Origin: DATAMF01 sp964472565
Lineage (GTDB): Bacteria > Chloroflexota > Anaerolineae > Aggregatilineales > Aggregatilineaceae
Reading direction: 5' to 3'
DNA: 5,713 nucleotides
Assembly: GCA_964472565.1 (NCBI GenBank)
Contig: CAYYNB010000265.1
Location: 1-5,713, forward strand
Part shown: positions 1 to 5,533 of the stretch, piece after piece
Position numbering within the stretch: position 1 is the stretch's first letter
Layout of the letters: each line of letters starts with the position of its first letter
Made by a program: the position numbers and the translations under genes
Notes under the pieces: generated by a model
The model's input: the letters and a program-made list of their open reading frames with translations, nothing else
What the model was told of the DNA's origin: nothing
Databases searched by the model: none

Positions 1-562
1 GCCATTGCGTCATGGAAGCCCCGGATGATGGGAAGTGACGAAAAAGAAGATAAATCGTTCATTGAAAATCAACATTGATGCCCAGCGGGAGTGAAACCCG
101 CCTGATAGAGTTTGGCAAACAGTCAGAACCGAGTCTTGCATAGCCGGAGGGAACGAAGGCGTGAAGCGTAGACAGGGTGATGCTGAGGCTGTGTGATTGA
201 GCTTCGTAAAGGGTAACGTGGGATCGGAGTCCTCTTGCTTGGCTTTTCGAGGGGACCGCGCTCTATTGCCACAATAAGACCGCAGTCAAATGCGGCAGGC
301 CACGGCAAGTGAGAGTCCGCCCGGAGTCTGAGAGCATGGCATAGGCATGAAAAGGGGCATTCTGGGAACATGAGAGATCCCGACGTTGCCTCGCCGCAAG
401 GCGAGGGGCTGGCTGCCGAAGCAAAACCGAGGCAACCTGTATCGGCGCCGGGAAGTCGTAGTCTTCTCATAGTACCGCTTCAAGGCGGCGAACCGGACTC
501 GACCGGGAGCCGCAATAGGGAAGGGGAAGACCTGTTATGGAGAATCGTAAACGAGAAACACG
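1..562 (+). ncRNA. Intron RNA, domains I-III and start of domain IV
   Basis: This 560-nt stretch has no convincing gene and is best read as the ribozyme scaffold of the intron. Visible helices include GCGGG (85-89) with CCCGC (97-101) around a 7-nt loop; a 7-bp stem CCTCGCC (389-395)/GGCGAGG (400-406) closed by a GCAA tetraloop, the GNRA type used for tertiary docking in group II RNAs; and GTCTTC (461-466) with GAAGAC (526-531) enclosing smaller helices. Purine-rich internal stretches such as GAGGGAACGAAGGCG near 147-161 are also typical of domain I. I did not assign individual domains or the exon-binding sites, because the 5' exon is not available. Small open frames on both strands here follow the RNA helices and show no protein-family pattern. 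Confidence 0.75.
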
Positions 563-1885
563 ATGGTTACAAAGAGAACCTATGACGTGTACACAAAACG
601 GTTGCGAATAGCGGAACTGTCGCAAAAGTTTGCAGACAGTGCGCTGACGACCCTGAATGGATACATGGATGAATCCTGGCTGGAAGCCTCCTACCACCGC
701 CTGAAACCAGGCAAAGCGGCAGGAGTCGATGGTCAGGGGCTGGCCGACTATGGCCGAGACCTGAGAGAACGGCTGCCGGACCTACTCAACCGTGCCAAAA
801 GCGGACGCTACCAAGCCCCGCCGGTGCGTCGGGTGGAGATCCCCAAAGCCGGGAGCAAGGAAACGCGCCCGATCGGCATTCCGACAACGGAAGACAAGGT
901 GCTCCAAATGGGAGTGTACATGCTTCTGGAGCCGGTGTATGAGAACGAGTTCCACGACTTCTCATATGGCTTTCGTCCGGGCAAATCCGCCCATCAGGCG
1001 CTGGCGCAGATACGCGACGACATACATCGCAAGCGTATCAACTGGATTATAGACGCGGATATCAGGAAGTTCTTCGATACGCTGTGTCACCAGAAACTGA
1101 AGCAAATCCTGCGACAACGGGTAAACGACGGAGTGATCAACCGGCTGATCAGCAAATGGTTGGCAGCCGGATACATGCAATCGGGACAATGGTTTCGGAG
1201 CGCGGAAGGCACGCCGCAGGGAGGCATCATCAGTCCCCTGCTGGCCAATATCTATCTGCACGAGGTTCTGGACAAGTGGTTTGTGGAACAGGTGCAACCG
1301 GCGATGAAAGCCGAGTGCTTCCTGGTCCGCTATGCCGATGACTTCATCATGGGCTTCCACGACGAACAGGACGCGCGCCGTGTGATGTCGGTAATCGCCA
1401 AGCGCTTCGAGAAATATGGACTGAGCATCCATCCCCAGAAGACCCGCCTAGTCCGGTTCACCCGGCCTTGGCAGAACGAGGACGGAGAGCGAGGCGAAAG
1501 CTTCGACTTTCTGGGCTTTACGCACTACTGGGAAAAGAACGGCTATGGCAACTATGTCGTACGTCGTCGAACGGCAAGGACGCGCTTCCAGCGTGCGCTC
1601 AAAGGCGTGCGCCAGTGGTGTCGTGAAAATCGGCACCAGAAGCTGAGGGAACAGCTACGCGTTCTCGCGGAAAAGCTGCAAGGGCATTACGCCTACTACG
1701 GCATCGGAGGCAACTACCGAAGTCTGGAGCGATTCCGCTTTCTGGTCCTGTATGCATGGTATAAGTGGCTGTTGCGAAGGACGAGGAACTTCGAAGGCAT
1801 CAAAGGCCGATTCTCCGACTTTGCGAACAAGGTCACATATGAATGCGGACTGCCGTTCCCACGCATCCATCACTCCAATGTATAG
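563..1885 (+). CDS. ltrA: Group II intron-encoded reverse transcriptase/maturase
   Basis: A 440-aa LtrA-type protein that reverse-transcribes the intron RNA into DNA and, as a maturase, helps that RNA fold and splice. The RT fold is clear. GVDGQ follows the N-terminal RT0-like region, and RPIGIP is the RT2 motif. FSYGFRPGKSAHQAL precedes motif A (DAD at about 164-166), GTPQGG lies at 216-221, and the catalytic YADD is at 257-260. A group II maturase (GIIM, domain X) region covers about 330-412, with the typical GHYAYYGIGGN and LRRT segments. The protein ends shortly afterwards (PFPRIHHSNV), so there is no C-terminal HNH endonuclease (En) domain. En-less intron RTs usually insert at replication forks or single-stranded targets. 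The ATG at 563 gives the expected N terminus, though its ribosome-binding site is weak (GAGAAAC just upstream). All catalytic residues are present and the frame is intact. Confidence 0.96.
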   Translation: MVTKRTYDVYTKRLRIAELSQKFADSALTTLNGYMDESWLEASYHRLKPGKAAGVDGQGLADYGRDLRERLPDLLNRAKSGRYQAPPVRRVEIPKAGSKETRPIGIPTTEDKVLQMGVYMLLEPVYENEFHDFSYGFRPGKSAHQALAQIRDDIHRKRINWIIDADIRKFFDTLCHQKLKQILRQRVNDGVINRLISKWLAAGYMQSGQWFRSAEGTPQGGIISPLLANIYLHEVLDKWFVEQVQPAMKAECFLVRYADDFIMGFHDEQDARRVMSVIAKRFEKYGLSIHPQKTRLVRFTRPWQNEDGERGESFDFLGFTHYWEKNGYGNYVVRRRTARTRFQRALKGVRQWCRENRHQKLREQLRVLAEKLQGHYAYYGIGGNYRSLERFRFLVLYAWYKWLLRRTRNFEGIKGRFSDFANKVTYECGLPFPRIHHSNV

Positions 1886-1902
1886 CGAAACTCCTGACAG
1901 AG

Positions 1903-1935
1903 GAACCGGATGCATCAAACGTGCACGTCCGGGTC
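1903..1935 (+). ncRNA. Group II intron domain V (catalytic hairpin)
   Basis: A 33-nt hairpin just after the RT stop matches domain V. The lower helix pairs CCGGA (1906-1910) with TCCGG (1928-1932), the two-nucleotide bulge is CG (1926-1927), and the upper helix pairs TGCA (1911-1914) with TGCA (1922-1925) below a short loop (about 1916-1920). The flanking ACAGA (1897-1901)/TCTGT (1934-1938) could pair as an alternative base. In the usual register the catalytic triad, normally AGC or CGC, reads AAC (1904-1906), with A1905 facing G1933. That departure could be real, a subclass feature, or a register error on my part. Confidence 0.85.
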
Positions 1936-1938
1936 TGT

Positions 1939-1976
1939 GGGGGAGTCGCCCAGCAATGGGCGGCTCTACCCGGCAC
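1939..1976 (+). ncRNA. Group II intron domain VI with branch-point A and 3' splice site
   Basis: Eight consecutive pairs join AGTCGCCC (1944-1951) to GGGCGGCT (1958-1965), with one G-U, around a six-nt loop. A basal helix joins GGG (1941-1943) to CCC (1969-1971). Between them CTA (1966-1968) is unpaired on the 3' side. A1968 is therefore the likely branch-point adenosine, 8 nt before the AC at 1975-1976, which I take as the intron's last two bases. The position of the bulged A fits known domain VI geometry (7-8 nt from the 3' splice site). Confidence 0.8.
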
Positions 1977-1990
1977 CATAGCCTATGAAA

Positions 1991-2014
1991 TGCCTGCATG
2001 CCAACATGCGGGCA
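1991..2014 (+). repeat. Hairpin 15 nt downstream of the intron 3' end
   Basis: TGCCTGCATG (1991-2000) pairs over 10 bp, with one G-U, with CATGCGGGCA (2005-2014) around a CCAA loop. No T tract follows, so it is not a standard intrinsic terminator. Some introns use hairpins as insertion landmarks, but class C introns insert downstream of a terminator stem, whereas this stem lies downstream of the intron. Its role is unknown. It may be a leftover of the interrupted host sequence. Confidence 0.5.
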
Positions 2015-2018
2015 AATC

Positions 2019-2105
2019 ATGACGTTCTTGGAAATAATGACGCTTGAACAGCTTCTCGGCTACGAACCCTCTATCGTTTCAAGAGCAAAACTTGCCTACA
2101 TTTGA
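2019..2105 (+). CDS. Possible 28-aa reading frame, unrecognised
   Basis: A short frame from ATG (2019) to TGA (2103-2105) encodes 28 residues, including MTLEQLLGYEPSIVSRAKLA, and would begin just past the hairpin. The composition is protein-like (amphipathic, one aromatic pair), but there is no clear ribosome-binding site and I recognise no family. It could be the N-terminal remnant of the gene that once lay here, or chance. It is not in the frame of the RHS fragment that follows. Confidence 0.2.
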   Translation: MTFLEIMTLEQLLGYEPSIVSRAKLAYI

Positions 2106-2722
2106 CTCAACAACACAACGCCCAGCCCGCCTCCGTATCCTCCGCCTACGCGCACTATTACTACACGCGCAACGGCCTAGGGAAGATCGTCACGGAAGAG
2201 AAGCGCGGGGCGGCGTTCGATGCATACACATGCGGCGGCACCTACACGGGCGGGCTTGTGGCGGCTTATGAATACAGCCCGCGCGGGGAGCTGATCGAGG
2301 CGCAGACTCGCTATCTTGCCCCCTCGCAATACGGTGCTGCGCCAGCGGGCGACATGCTTGCCGGGCGGAGCTGGGAATATGAGTTCGACGACACCGGGAA
2401 CCTCTTGCGCAAGAGCCTGATTGATGATACATGGTATTGTGTGAGCGACTTTGGCGCCGATAACAGCATCCAGACGCGGACGACGACTGCTGGCGCGCTT
2501 GTGGACGGCGCGGCGGCGGCTGGGGCGCGGGTGTATGTCGGCGGGGCGAAGCAGAGTCCCGCGGCTAGCCAGACCTCGTTGACGCGCAACGGCTTGGGAA
2601 CATACTTTTACATGGTCGTCCCGTATGCGACGGGGTCCGCGGGCGTGTATGACGATGGCATATTCACGGTGGCGGAGAAGAGCGGGCAGGTGGCGTTTGC
2701 GCAGCGCGATGCGTATGTGCCG

Positions 2723-2910
2723 AACAGTCTGCTGAAAAAGTCCCGACATGCGCCGCAACAAGCACTTTGCGCCTTCCAGCAAGGCGGCATCACTGATGGC
2801 TGGGTCCATGACCCTGCCCGTGATGCCAACGCCGCTGGAGGCGCAAAGAGATGTTGCCCTGCGGTTTGGGCTGCAACGGTGCGCGCCGGGGCCTTTTTCA
2901 GCAGACTGTT
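2723..2910. mobile_element. 188-bp foldback element (MITE-like or deleted IS) with 18-bp terminal inverted repeats
   Basis: The ends are perfect inverted repeats: AACAGTCTGCTGAAAAAG at 2723-2740 and its exact complement at 2893-2910. The next few bases (TCCCG against CGGGGC) continue to match loosely. A second inverted repeat is nested inside (2765-2793 with 2820-2848). No transposase frame fits in 188 bp, so if mobile it would depend on a transposase elsewhere. The terminal sequence reminds me of the ends of DDE-transposase insertion sequences, but I cannot name a family. No clear target-site duplication is visible: the left flank is GTGCCG and the right flank AGTGAG. The element starts exactly where the RHS-like coding sequence stops. 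A large structured RNA hairpin or an attenuator is an alternative reading. Confidence 0.65.
2765..2848. repeat. Nested inverted repeat inside the foldback element
   Basis: The arms at 2765-2793 and 2820-2848 pair in three blocks: CTTTGCGCC (2765-2773) with GGCGCAAAG (2840-2848), TCCAGC (2775-2780) with GCTGGA (2834-2839), and GGCATCAC (2786-2793) with GTGATGCC (2820-2827). That is 23 Watson-Crick pairs, interrupted by a single bulged T (2774) and one internal loop (2781-2785 against 2828-2833). The terminal loop is 26 nt. The symmetry is roughly concentric with the terminal repeats, as expected if the whole 188 bp is one self-complementary unit. The right spacer (44 nt) is longer than the left (24 nt), which suggests a small insertion or deletion on one side. 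Confidence 0.75.
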
Positions 2911-3043
2911 AGTGAGCTTCGAGACGCTCGCGACACTCACGCGAATCTTGCACTCTCGGGCGAATCGGTCATGATCGCGCATGTGGCCGTGCAAACGGGC
3001 CTTCCGACAACGACTACTCCCCACAACAGGACCAGATAGACCG
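2911..3043. other. Intergenic region ahead of elbB, no gene seen
   Basis: These 133 bases hold no recognisable gene and no RHS sequence, so the original end of the RHS gene has been lost or was never here. The promoter for the elbB-lpt cluster most likely lies in this stretch. The best match to a sigma-70-like pair is TTGCAC (2948-2953) and CATGAT (2970-2975) with a 16-nt spacer, which is weak. AGGA at 3028-3031 is the nearest purine-rich stretch to the elbB start, at a long 12-nt spacing. Confidence 0.4.
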
Positions 3044-3718
3044 ATGCAAAATGTCGCCGTTATTCTTTCGGGCTGTGGCAACAAGGACGGTGCCGAGATA
3101 CAGGAATCCGTCATCACGCTGCTCGAACTGGACAAGGCCGGAGCCAACGTCCAGTGCTTCGCCCCGGACATCCAGATGGAGCATGTGGTGAACCATTTGG
3201 ACGGCCAGATCTCCAGCTACCGCGAGCGCAGCGTCATCGAGGAGGCCGCCCGCATAGCCCGCGGCAACATCATCCCCCTCACTGACCTGCGTATTTCTGA
3301 CTACGACGCGTTGATCCTTGCTGGCGGCAACGGCGTCATCAAGAACCTCTGCGGCTTCGCCTTCGACGGCCCCCGCTGTGCTGTGGACGGCGAGGTGGAG
3401 CGCGTGATCATCGACATGCAGCGCGAGGGAAAGCCCATCGGCGCCATGTGCCTGGCGGCCACGCTCGTTGCGAGGGTCTTGGGCGCAGAGGAAGTTCCCG
3501 TCGTAGTCACGATTGGCCGCGACAAAAAGCTCGCCCAAGCCATCCGCGACTGCGGTGCCGTCCACGTTGACTGCAATGTGGACGACGTGATCGTTGATGA
3601 ACGTGCCAAGGTCGTAACGACCCCCGCCTACATGTACAGCGAGACGAGCATCGCGAGGGTCGCGGTCGGCATCTCCAAGATGATCAAGGCCGTTCTCGAA
3701 CGCGCCCCAAGGCGCTGA
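3044..3718 (+). CDS. elbB: ElbB-like glyoxalase / DJ-1/PfpI family protein
   Basis: A 224-aa cytosolic protein of the DJ-1/PfpI superfamily, ElbB branch (E. coli ElbB is about 217 aa). ElbB homologues are annotated as isoprenoid-biosynthesis proteins and glyoxalases that convert glyoxal-type aldehydes; the cellular role is not well settled. The ElbB pattern runs end to end: the N-terminal strand VILSGCGNKDGAEIQE (residues 6-21), CFAPD, the ARIARG segment, the turn LILAGGNGVIKNLC (starting near residue 90), the nucleophile elbow GAMCLAA with the likely catalytic Cys at residue 136, VTIGRDKK, and VVTTPAYM near the C terminus. The ATG at 3044 places the first strand directly at the N terminus, as in the family; the in-frame upstream extension to 2981 adds only low-quality sequence. 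The next gene starts 2 nt after its TGA, so elbB is probably co-transcribed with the LPS-transport genes, and may be the first gene of that unit. Confidence 0.94.
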   Translation: MQNVAVILSGCGNKDGAEIQESVITLLELDKAGANVQCFAPDIQMEHVVNHLDGQISSYRERSVIEEAARIARGNIIPLTDLRISDYDALILAGGNGVIKNLCGFAFDGPRCAVDGEVERVIIDMQREGKPIGAMCLAATLVARVLGAEEVPVVVTIGRDKKLAQAIRDCGAVHVDCNVDDVIVDERAKVVTTPAYMYSETSIARVAVGISKMIKAVLERAPRR

Positions 3719-3720
3719 AG

Positions 3721-4185
3721 ATGCGCTGGCAAACGGCATTCCCGAGCCTCTTGGCGACACTGGCCGCAGTGGCGCCGACGCCCCTTGCCCTCGCTGCTGA
3801 CGGGCTGTCCGAACTGTTGCCCGACGCCCCCTTGGAACGCTTCCGCGTGTATGGATTCGACGACGGCACAGGCTGGCGCATCTGGCAGCTCGACGGCTCG
3901 ATTGCGGAGTTCCCCAAAGACGGCTCCGTCGTCATCCGCGACCTGCGCTTTCGCGTCTATAAGGACGGCGGCGAGCAGGAGCAGGACATCCTTATCGAAA
4001 GCCCGCTTGCCGTGCTCCCCGCAGCGAGGGACCGCGTTCACGGCCCCGGCGGCATCGTCGCCCTGTCGGAGGATTTCTGGCTCGGCGGCGAAGACTGGAC
4101 ATGGTTTGTCGGCCAGCGCCGCCTGATTGTCGGGCGCCGCGCACAGGCCGTCATCGATGGAACAATCTGCCCGGTTCTAGAATGA
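3721..4185 (+). CDS. lptC: LptC-like exported protein of LPS transport
   Basis: A 154-aa exported protein directly upstream of lptA and lptB, the position LptC usually takes. LptC receives lipopolysaccharide from the LptBFG transporter and hands it to LptA. Residues 1-25 form a signal peptide (MRWQ, then a hydrophobic stretch ending LALA before AD). The rest is beta-rich, with alternating hydrophobic residues and segments that recall the LptC/OstA fold: WQLDGSIAEF, DILIESP, VHGPGGI (residues 106-112) and LGGEDWTWF (121-129). Known LptC proteins keep an uncleaved N-terminal membrane anchor, whereas this signal looks cleavable, so the protein may be soluble or only briefly anchored. CAAGG at 3708-3712 is a reasonable ribosome-binding site, 8 nt from the ATG. 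The family call rests on context plus a weak pattern; a second LptA-like protein is the main alternative. Confidence 0.7.
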   Translation: MRWQTAFPSLLATLAAVAPTPLALAADGLSELLPDAPLERFRVYGFDDGTGWRIWQLDGSIAEFPKDGSVVIRDLRFRVYKDGGEQEQDILIESPLAVLPAARDRVHGPGGIVALSEDFWLGGEDWTWFVGQRRLIVGRRAQAVIDGTICPVLE

Positions 4186-4775
4186 TGCGAATCTTGCGAA
4201 CACTGCCTCTTCTCGCGCTCATTTTCGCCGCTCCCGCGCTCCGTGCCCAGACTCAGCAGGGCCAGACGGTCATTTGCAGCGACACGCTCGACATGCAGGC
4301 GGGCGAGAGCGTGAACAACTTCCTCTTCGCGGGGAACGTGAGCGCCAGCACTCAGGGGCTGGCTCTATTCTGCGATCGCCTCTACGTCGTCGCTCTGCGC
4401 AAGGCTGGCTCCACGGGCACGGTGGGCAAGATGGGCGGCGTTGACAGCGTGATCGCCGAGGGCAACGTGCGCATCGAGCAGTCCGGGCGCATTGCCCACG
4501 CTGGCCGCGCCGAGGTGCGCCCCGCAGAGGGCCTCGTGATCCTGTCGGACAAGCCCCGCATCGAGGACGTGAACGGCACGATCGAAGGTTGGCAGATCAT
4601 CTACAACAGCGCGGAACGCACGGTGAAGATCGTTTCGGACCCATCCGCGCCTCCCCGCGCAGGGCGCACCCGCGTCACCCTGTCGGAAAACGCCATCCCG
4701 AAGCTCGACTACGAGCAGGCCCCCGCCCCGGAAGGCGACGCCCCGCAAACCCCAGCAGCCCCGGAAGGGCAGTAA
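4182..4775 (+). CDS. lptA: LptA, periplasmic LPS-transport bridge protein (OstA-like)
   Basis: A 197-aa periplasmic protein. LptA polymers form the beta-jellyroll bridge along which LPS crosses the periplasm from LptC to LptD. A signal peptide covers residues 1-22 (MMRILRTLPLLALIFAAPALRA, cut before Q). The OstA domain follows: the ICSDTLDMQ strand, FLFAGNVSAS (the conserved GNV turn), LALFCDRLYVV, then VIAEGNVRIEQ and the AEVRPAEGLVILSDKPRI segment, all matching the repeated rung pattern. The last 20 or so residues are a Pro/Ala/Glu-rich tail, probably disordered. The ATG at 4182 overlaps the preceding stop (ATGATG; TGA at 4183-4185), and a second ATG at 4185 could equally be used. No strong ribosome-binding site is visible, so translational coupling to the LptC-like gene is likely. 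Two cysteines (32 and 64) sit at equivalent places in adjacent rungs. Confidence 0.9.
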   Translation: MMRILRTLPLLALIFAAPALRAQTQQGQTVICSDTLDMQAGESVNNFLFAGNVSASTQGLALFCDRLYVVALRKAGSTGTVGKMGGVDSVIAEGNVRIEQSGRIAHAGRAEVRPAEGLVILSDKPRIEDVNGTIEGWQIIYNSAERTVKIVSDPSAPPRAGRTRVTLSENAIPKLDYEQAPAPEGDAPQTPAAPEGQ

Positions 4776-4779
4776 ACAC

Positions 4780-5511
4780 ATGGGCGAAGTGCAACCCGGA
4801 ATCATCACCAAGGGCATCGTCCGCGAATACGGGCGACGCCCCGTCGTGGACGGCGTGGACATGGAGGTTTGCCCCGGCGAAATCGTCGGCCTCCACGGCN
4901 NNNNNNNNNGACGACGAGTTTCTACATCATCGTGGGCCTGATCCGCGCCACAAGGGGCAGGGTCATCGTCAACGGTTCCGACGTGACGGACGTGCCCATG
5001 CACAGGCGTGCCAGGCTGGGCATCGGCTATCTTCCGCAGGAGCCGAGCGTATTCCGCACCCTGAGCGTTTACGACAACCTCATGGCCGTTGCGGAGGTTC
5101 TCGGCGGAACGCGCTCGCAACGCCGCGCCCTCGTGGCCCGGCACCTTGAGGAACTGGGCCTCACGCGCCTTGCCCGGCAGCGCGCATGCACCCTTTCGGG
5201 CGGCGAAAGGCGCAGGCTGGAGATCGCCCGCGCCCTTGTCACCAATCCCCGCTTCCTGCTACTGGACGAGCCTTTCAGCGGCGTGGACCCGATAAGCGTC
5301 GCCGACGTGCAGNNNNNNNNNNGTCCTCCAGCTAAAGACCCGCGGCATTGGCGTCCTGATCACCGATCACAATGTGCGCGAGACTCTGAGCATCGTGGAC
5401 AGGGCCTACCTGATGCACAACGGCCGCGTCCTTTGTGAAGGTTCGAGCGATAAGTTGATAAACGACCCCGATAGCCGTAGGTTCTACCTCGGCGATAGTT
5501 TCAGGATGTAA
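4780..5511 (+). CDS. lptB: LptB, ATPase of the LPS export ABC transporter (broken only by two assembly gaps)
   Basis: The cytosolic ATP-binding subunit of LptB2FG, which drives extraction of LPS from the inner membrane. Sequence matches LptB rather than a generic ABC ATPase: TTSFYIIVGLIR after the Walker A, PMHRRARLGIGYLPQEPSVFR (Q-loop), the LSGGE signature (about 141-145), Walker B LLLDEPFSGVDP (D165, E166), ITDHNVRETL with the switch His at about 198, and a C terminus ending YLGDSFRM. Two 10-N runs interrupt it. Upstream of the first the frame starts at 4780 (MGEVQPG); between the gaps it is the frame of 4911; after the second, that of 5323. Filling 17 nt (giving the Walker A GPNGAGKT) and 6 nt (two residues) makes one 244-aa frame, against 241 in E. 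coli LptB. GGAAGGG at 4763-4769 is a fair ribosome-binding site, and lptA ends 4 nt upstream. Confidence 0.95.
4900..4909. other. Assembly gap (10 N) over the LptB Walker A motif
   Basis: Ten Ns follow CTCCACGGC (Leu-His-Gly) and precede G-ACGACG (the end of Lys, then Thr-Thr). The conserved HGPNGAGKTT of LptB requires 17 nt here, not 10, so the N count is a placeholder. The apparent frame change across the gap is artificial. Confidence 0.9.
5313..5322. other. Assembly gap (10 N) after the LptB D-loop
   Basis: Ten Ns separate VDPISVADVQ from VLQLKTRGIGVLITDHN. Alignment from memory with E. coli LptB (DIKRIIEHLRDSGLG) leaves two residues, 6 nt, missing. The frame shift of +1 across 10 Ns disappears if 6 nt are present. 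Again a placeholder length. Confidence 0.85.
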
Positions 5512-5514
5512 CCC

Positions 5515-5528
5515 AGCCCATGCGGGCT
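5515..5528 (+). terminator. Short hairpin just after lptB (weak terminator candidate)
   Basis: AGCCC (5515-5519) pairs with GGGCT (5524-5528) around an ATGC loop, 4 nt after the lptB stop. The stem is only 5 bp and is followed by TCGACAAGG rather than a T run, so it would at most slow or partly stop transcription before the next gene. It may be chance. Confidence 0.25.
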
Positions 5529-5533
5529 TCGAC

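Larger units (their letters stand above)
1..1976 (+). mobile_element. Group II intron with its own reverse transcriptase (5' end at or beyond window edge)
   Basis: This is a retromobile, potentially self-splicing ribozyme. The layout is diagnostic: about 560 nt of non-coding, structured sequence, then a maturase-type reverse transcriptase (563-1885), then domain V and domain VI within 91 nt of the RT stop. The 3' end is placed at 1976, where the sequence ends in AC and an unpaired A (1968) lies 8 nt upstream, as expected for the branch point. The 5' end is not certain. TTGCG at 5-9 resembles the GUGYG consensus apart from its first base, and CGTCA (8-12) can pair with TGACG (36-40) as an early domain I helix, but the true start could lie outside the window. 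The total length of about 1.97 kb is normal for a bacterial ORF-containing intron. The RNA and ORF both look intact, so mobility is possible. No host gene can be read across the two flanks. Confidence 0.9.
2102..2974 (+). pseudogene. RHS/YD-repeat protein fragment, truncated at both ends
   Basis: The frame is open from a TTG at 2102 to TGA at 2972-2974, but only about residues 17-207 look like a real protein. That part resembles the core of a large YD-repeat (RHS) wall-associated protein: YEYSPRGELIEAQTRY and WEYEFDDTGNLLRKSL are YD-type repeats with the (Y/F)(D/S)xxG(N/E)L pattern. The stretch ending RDAYVPN is, from my memory of such proteins, the segment normally followed by another YD repeat. 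There is no proper start: no ATG or ribosome-binding site, and the first residues are low-quality. At codon 208 (2723) the sequence enters the inverted-repeat element, and the last 80 or so residues are element and intergenic DNA read by chance. RHS proteins are usually large exported polymorphic-toxin or adhesin scaffolds; this fragment is unlikely to function. The encoded motif TRNGLG occurs twice (about 2165 and 2584), an internal repeat. Confidence 0.7.

Noticed and set aside
123..470. 115-aa minus-strand frame in the intron 5' region
   Set aside because: It is antisense to structured intron RNA, with no protein-family resemblance.
563..1885. Reverse transcriptase as part of a retron, diversity-generating retroelement or CRISPR-linked RT
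   Set aside because: The GIIM/maturase region, the domain V and VI RNA directly downstream and the structured 5' region identify a group II intron. No template/variable repeat pair, msr-msd or CRISPR repeat is visible.
2177..2809. 210-aa minus-strand frame
   Set aside because: It is antisense to the RHS fragment and runs into the foldback element; Arg/Ala-rich translation without motifs.
2710..2922. Target-site duplication around the foldback element
   Set aside because: The flanking bases (GTGCCG on the left, AGTGAG on the right) do not repeat, so no duplication is claimed.
2948..2975. Sigma-70-like promoter TTGCAC-16-CATGAT before elbB
   Set aside because: Only 3 of 6 and 4 of 6 bases match the consensus, in a genome whose promoter rules are unknown. 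Noted in the intergenic entry, but too weak to list as a promoter.
2608..3171. 187-aa minus-strand frame over the element and start of elbB
   Set aside because: It crosses the inverted-repeat element, intergenic DNA and the elbB start; not a coherent protein and not a transposase.
3014..3760. 248-aa open frame on the minus strand
   Set aside because: It is antisense to elbB, which has full family similarity. Long antisense frames are common at this GC content, and the translation shows no recognisable motif.
4365..5144. 259-aa minus-strand frame crossing an N gap
   Set aside because: It lies antisense to lptA and lptB and is kept open partly by the Ns. No family pattern.
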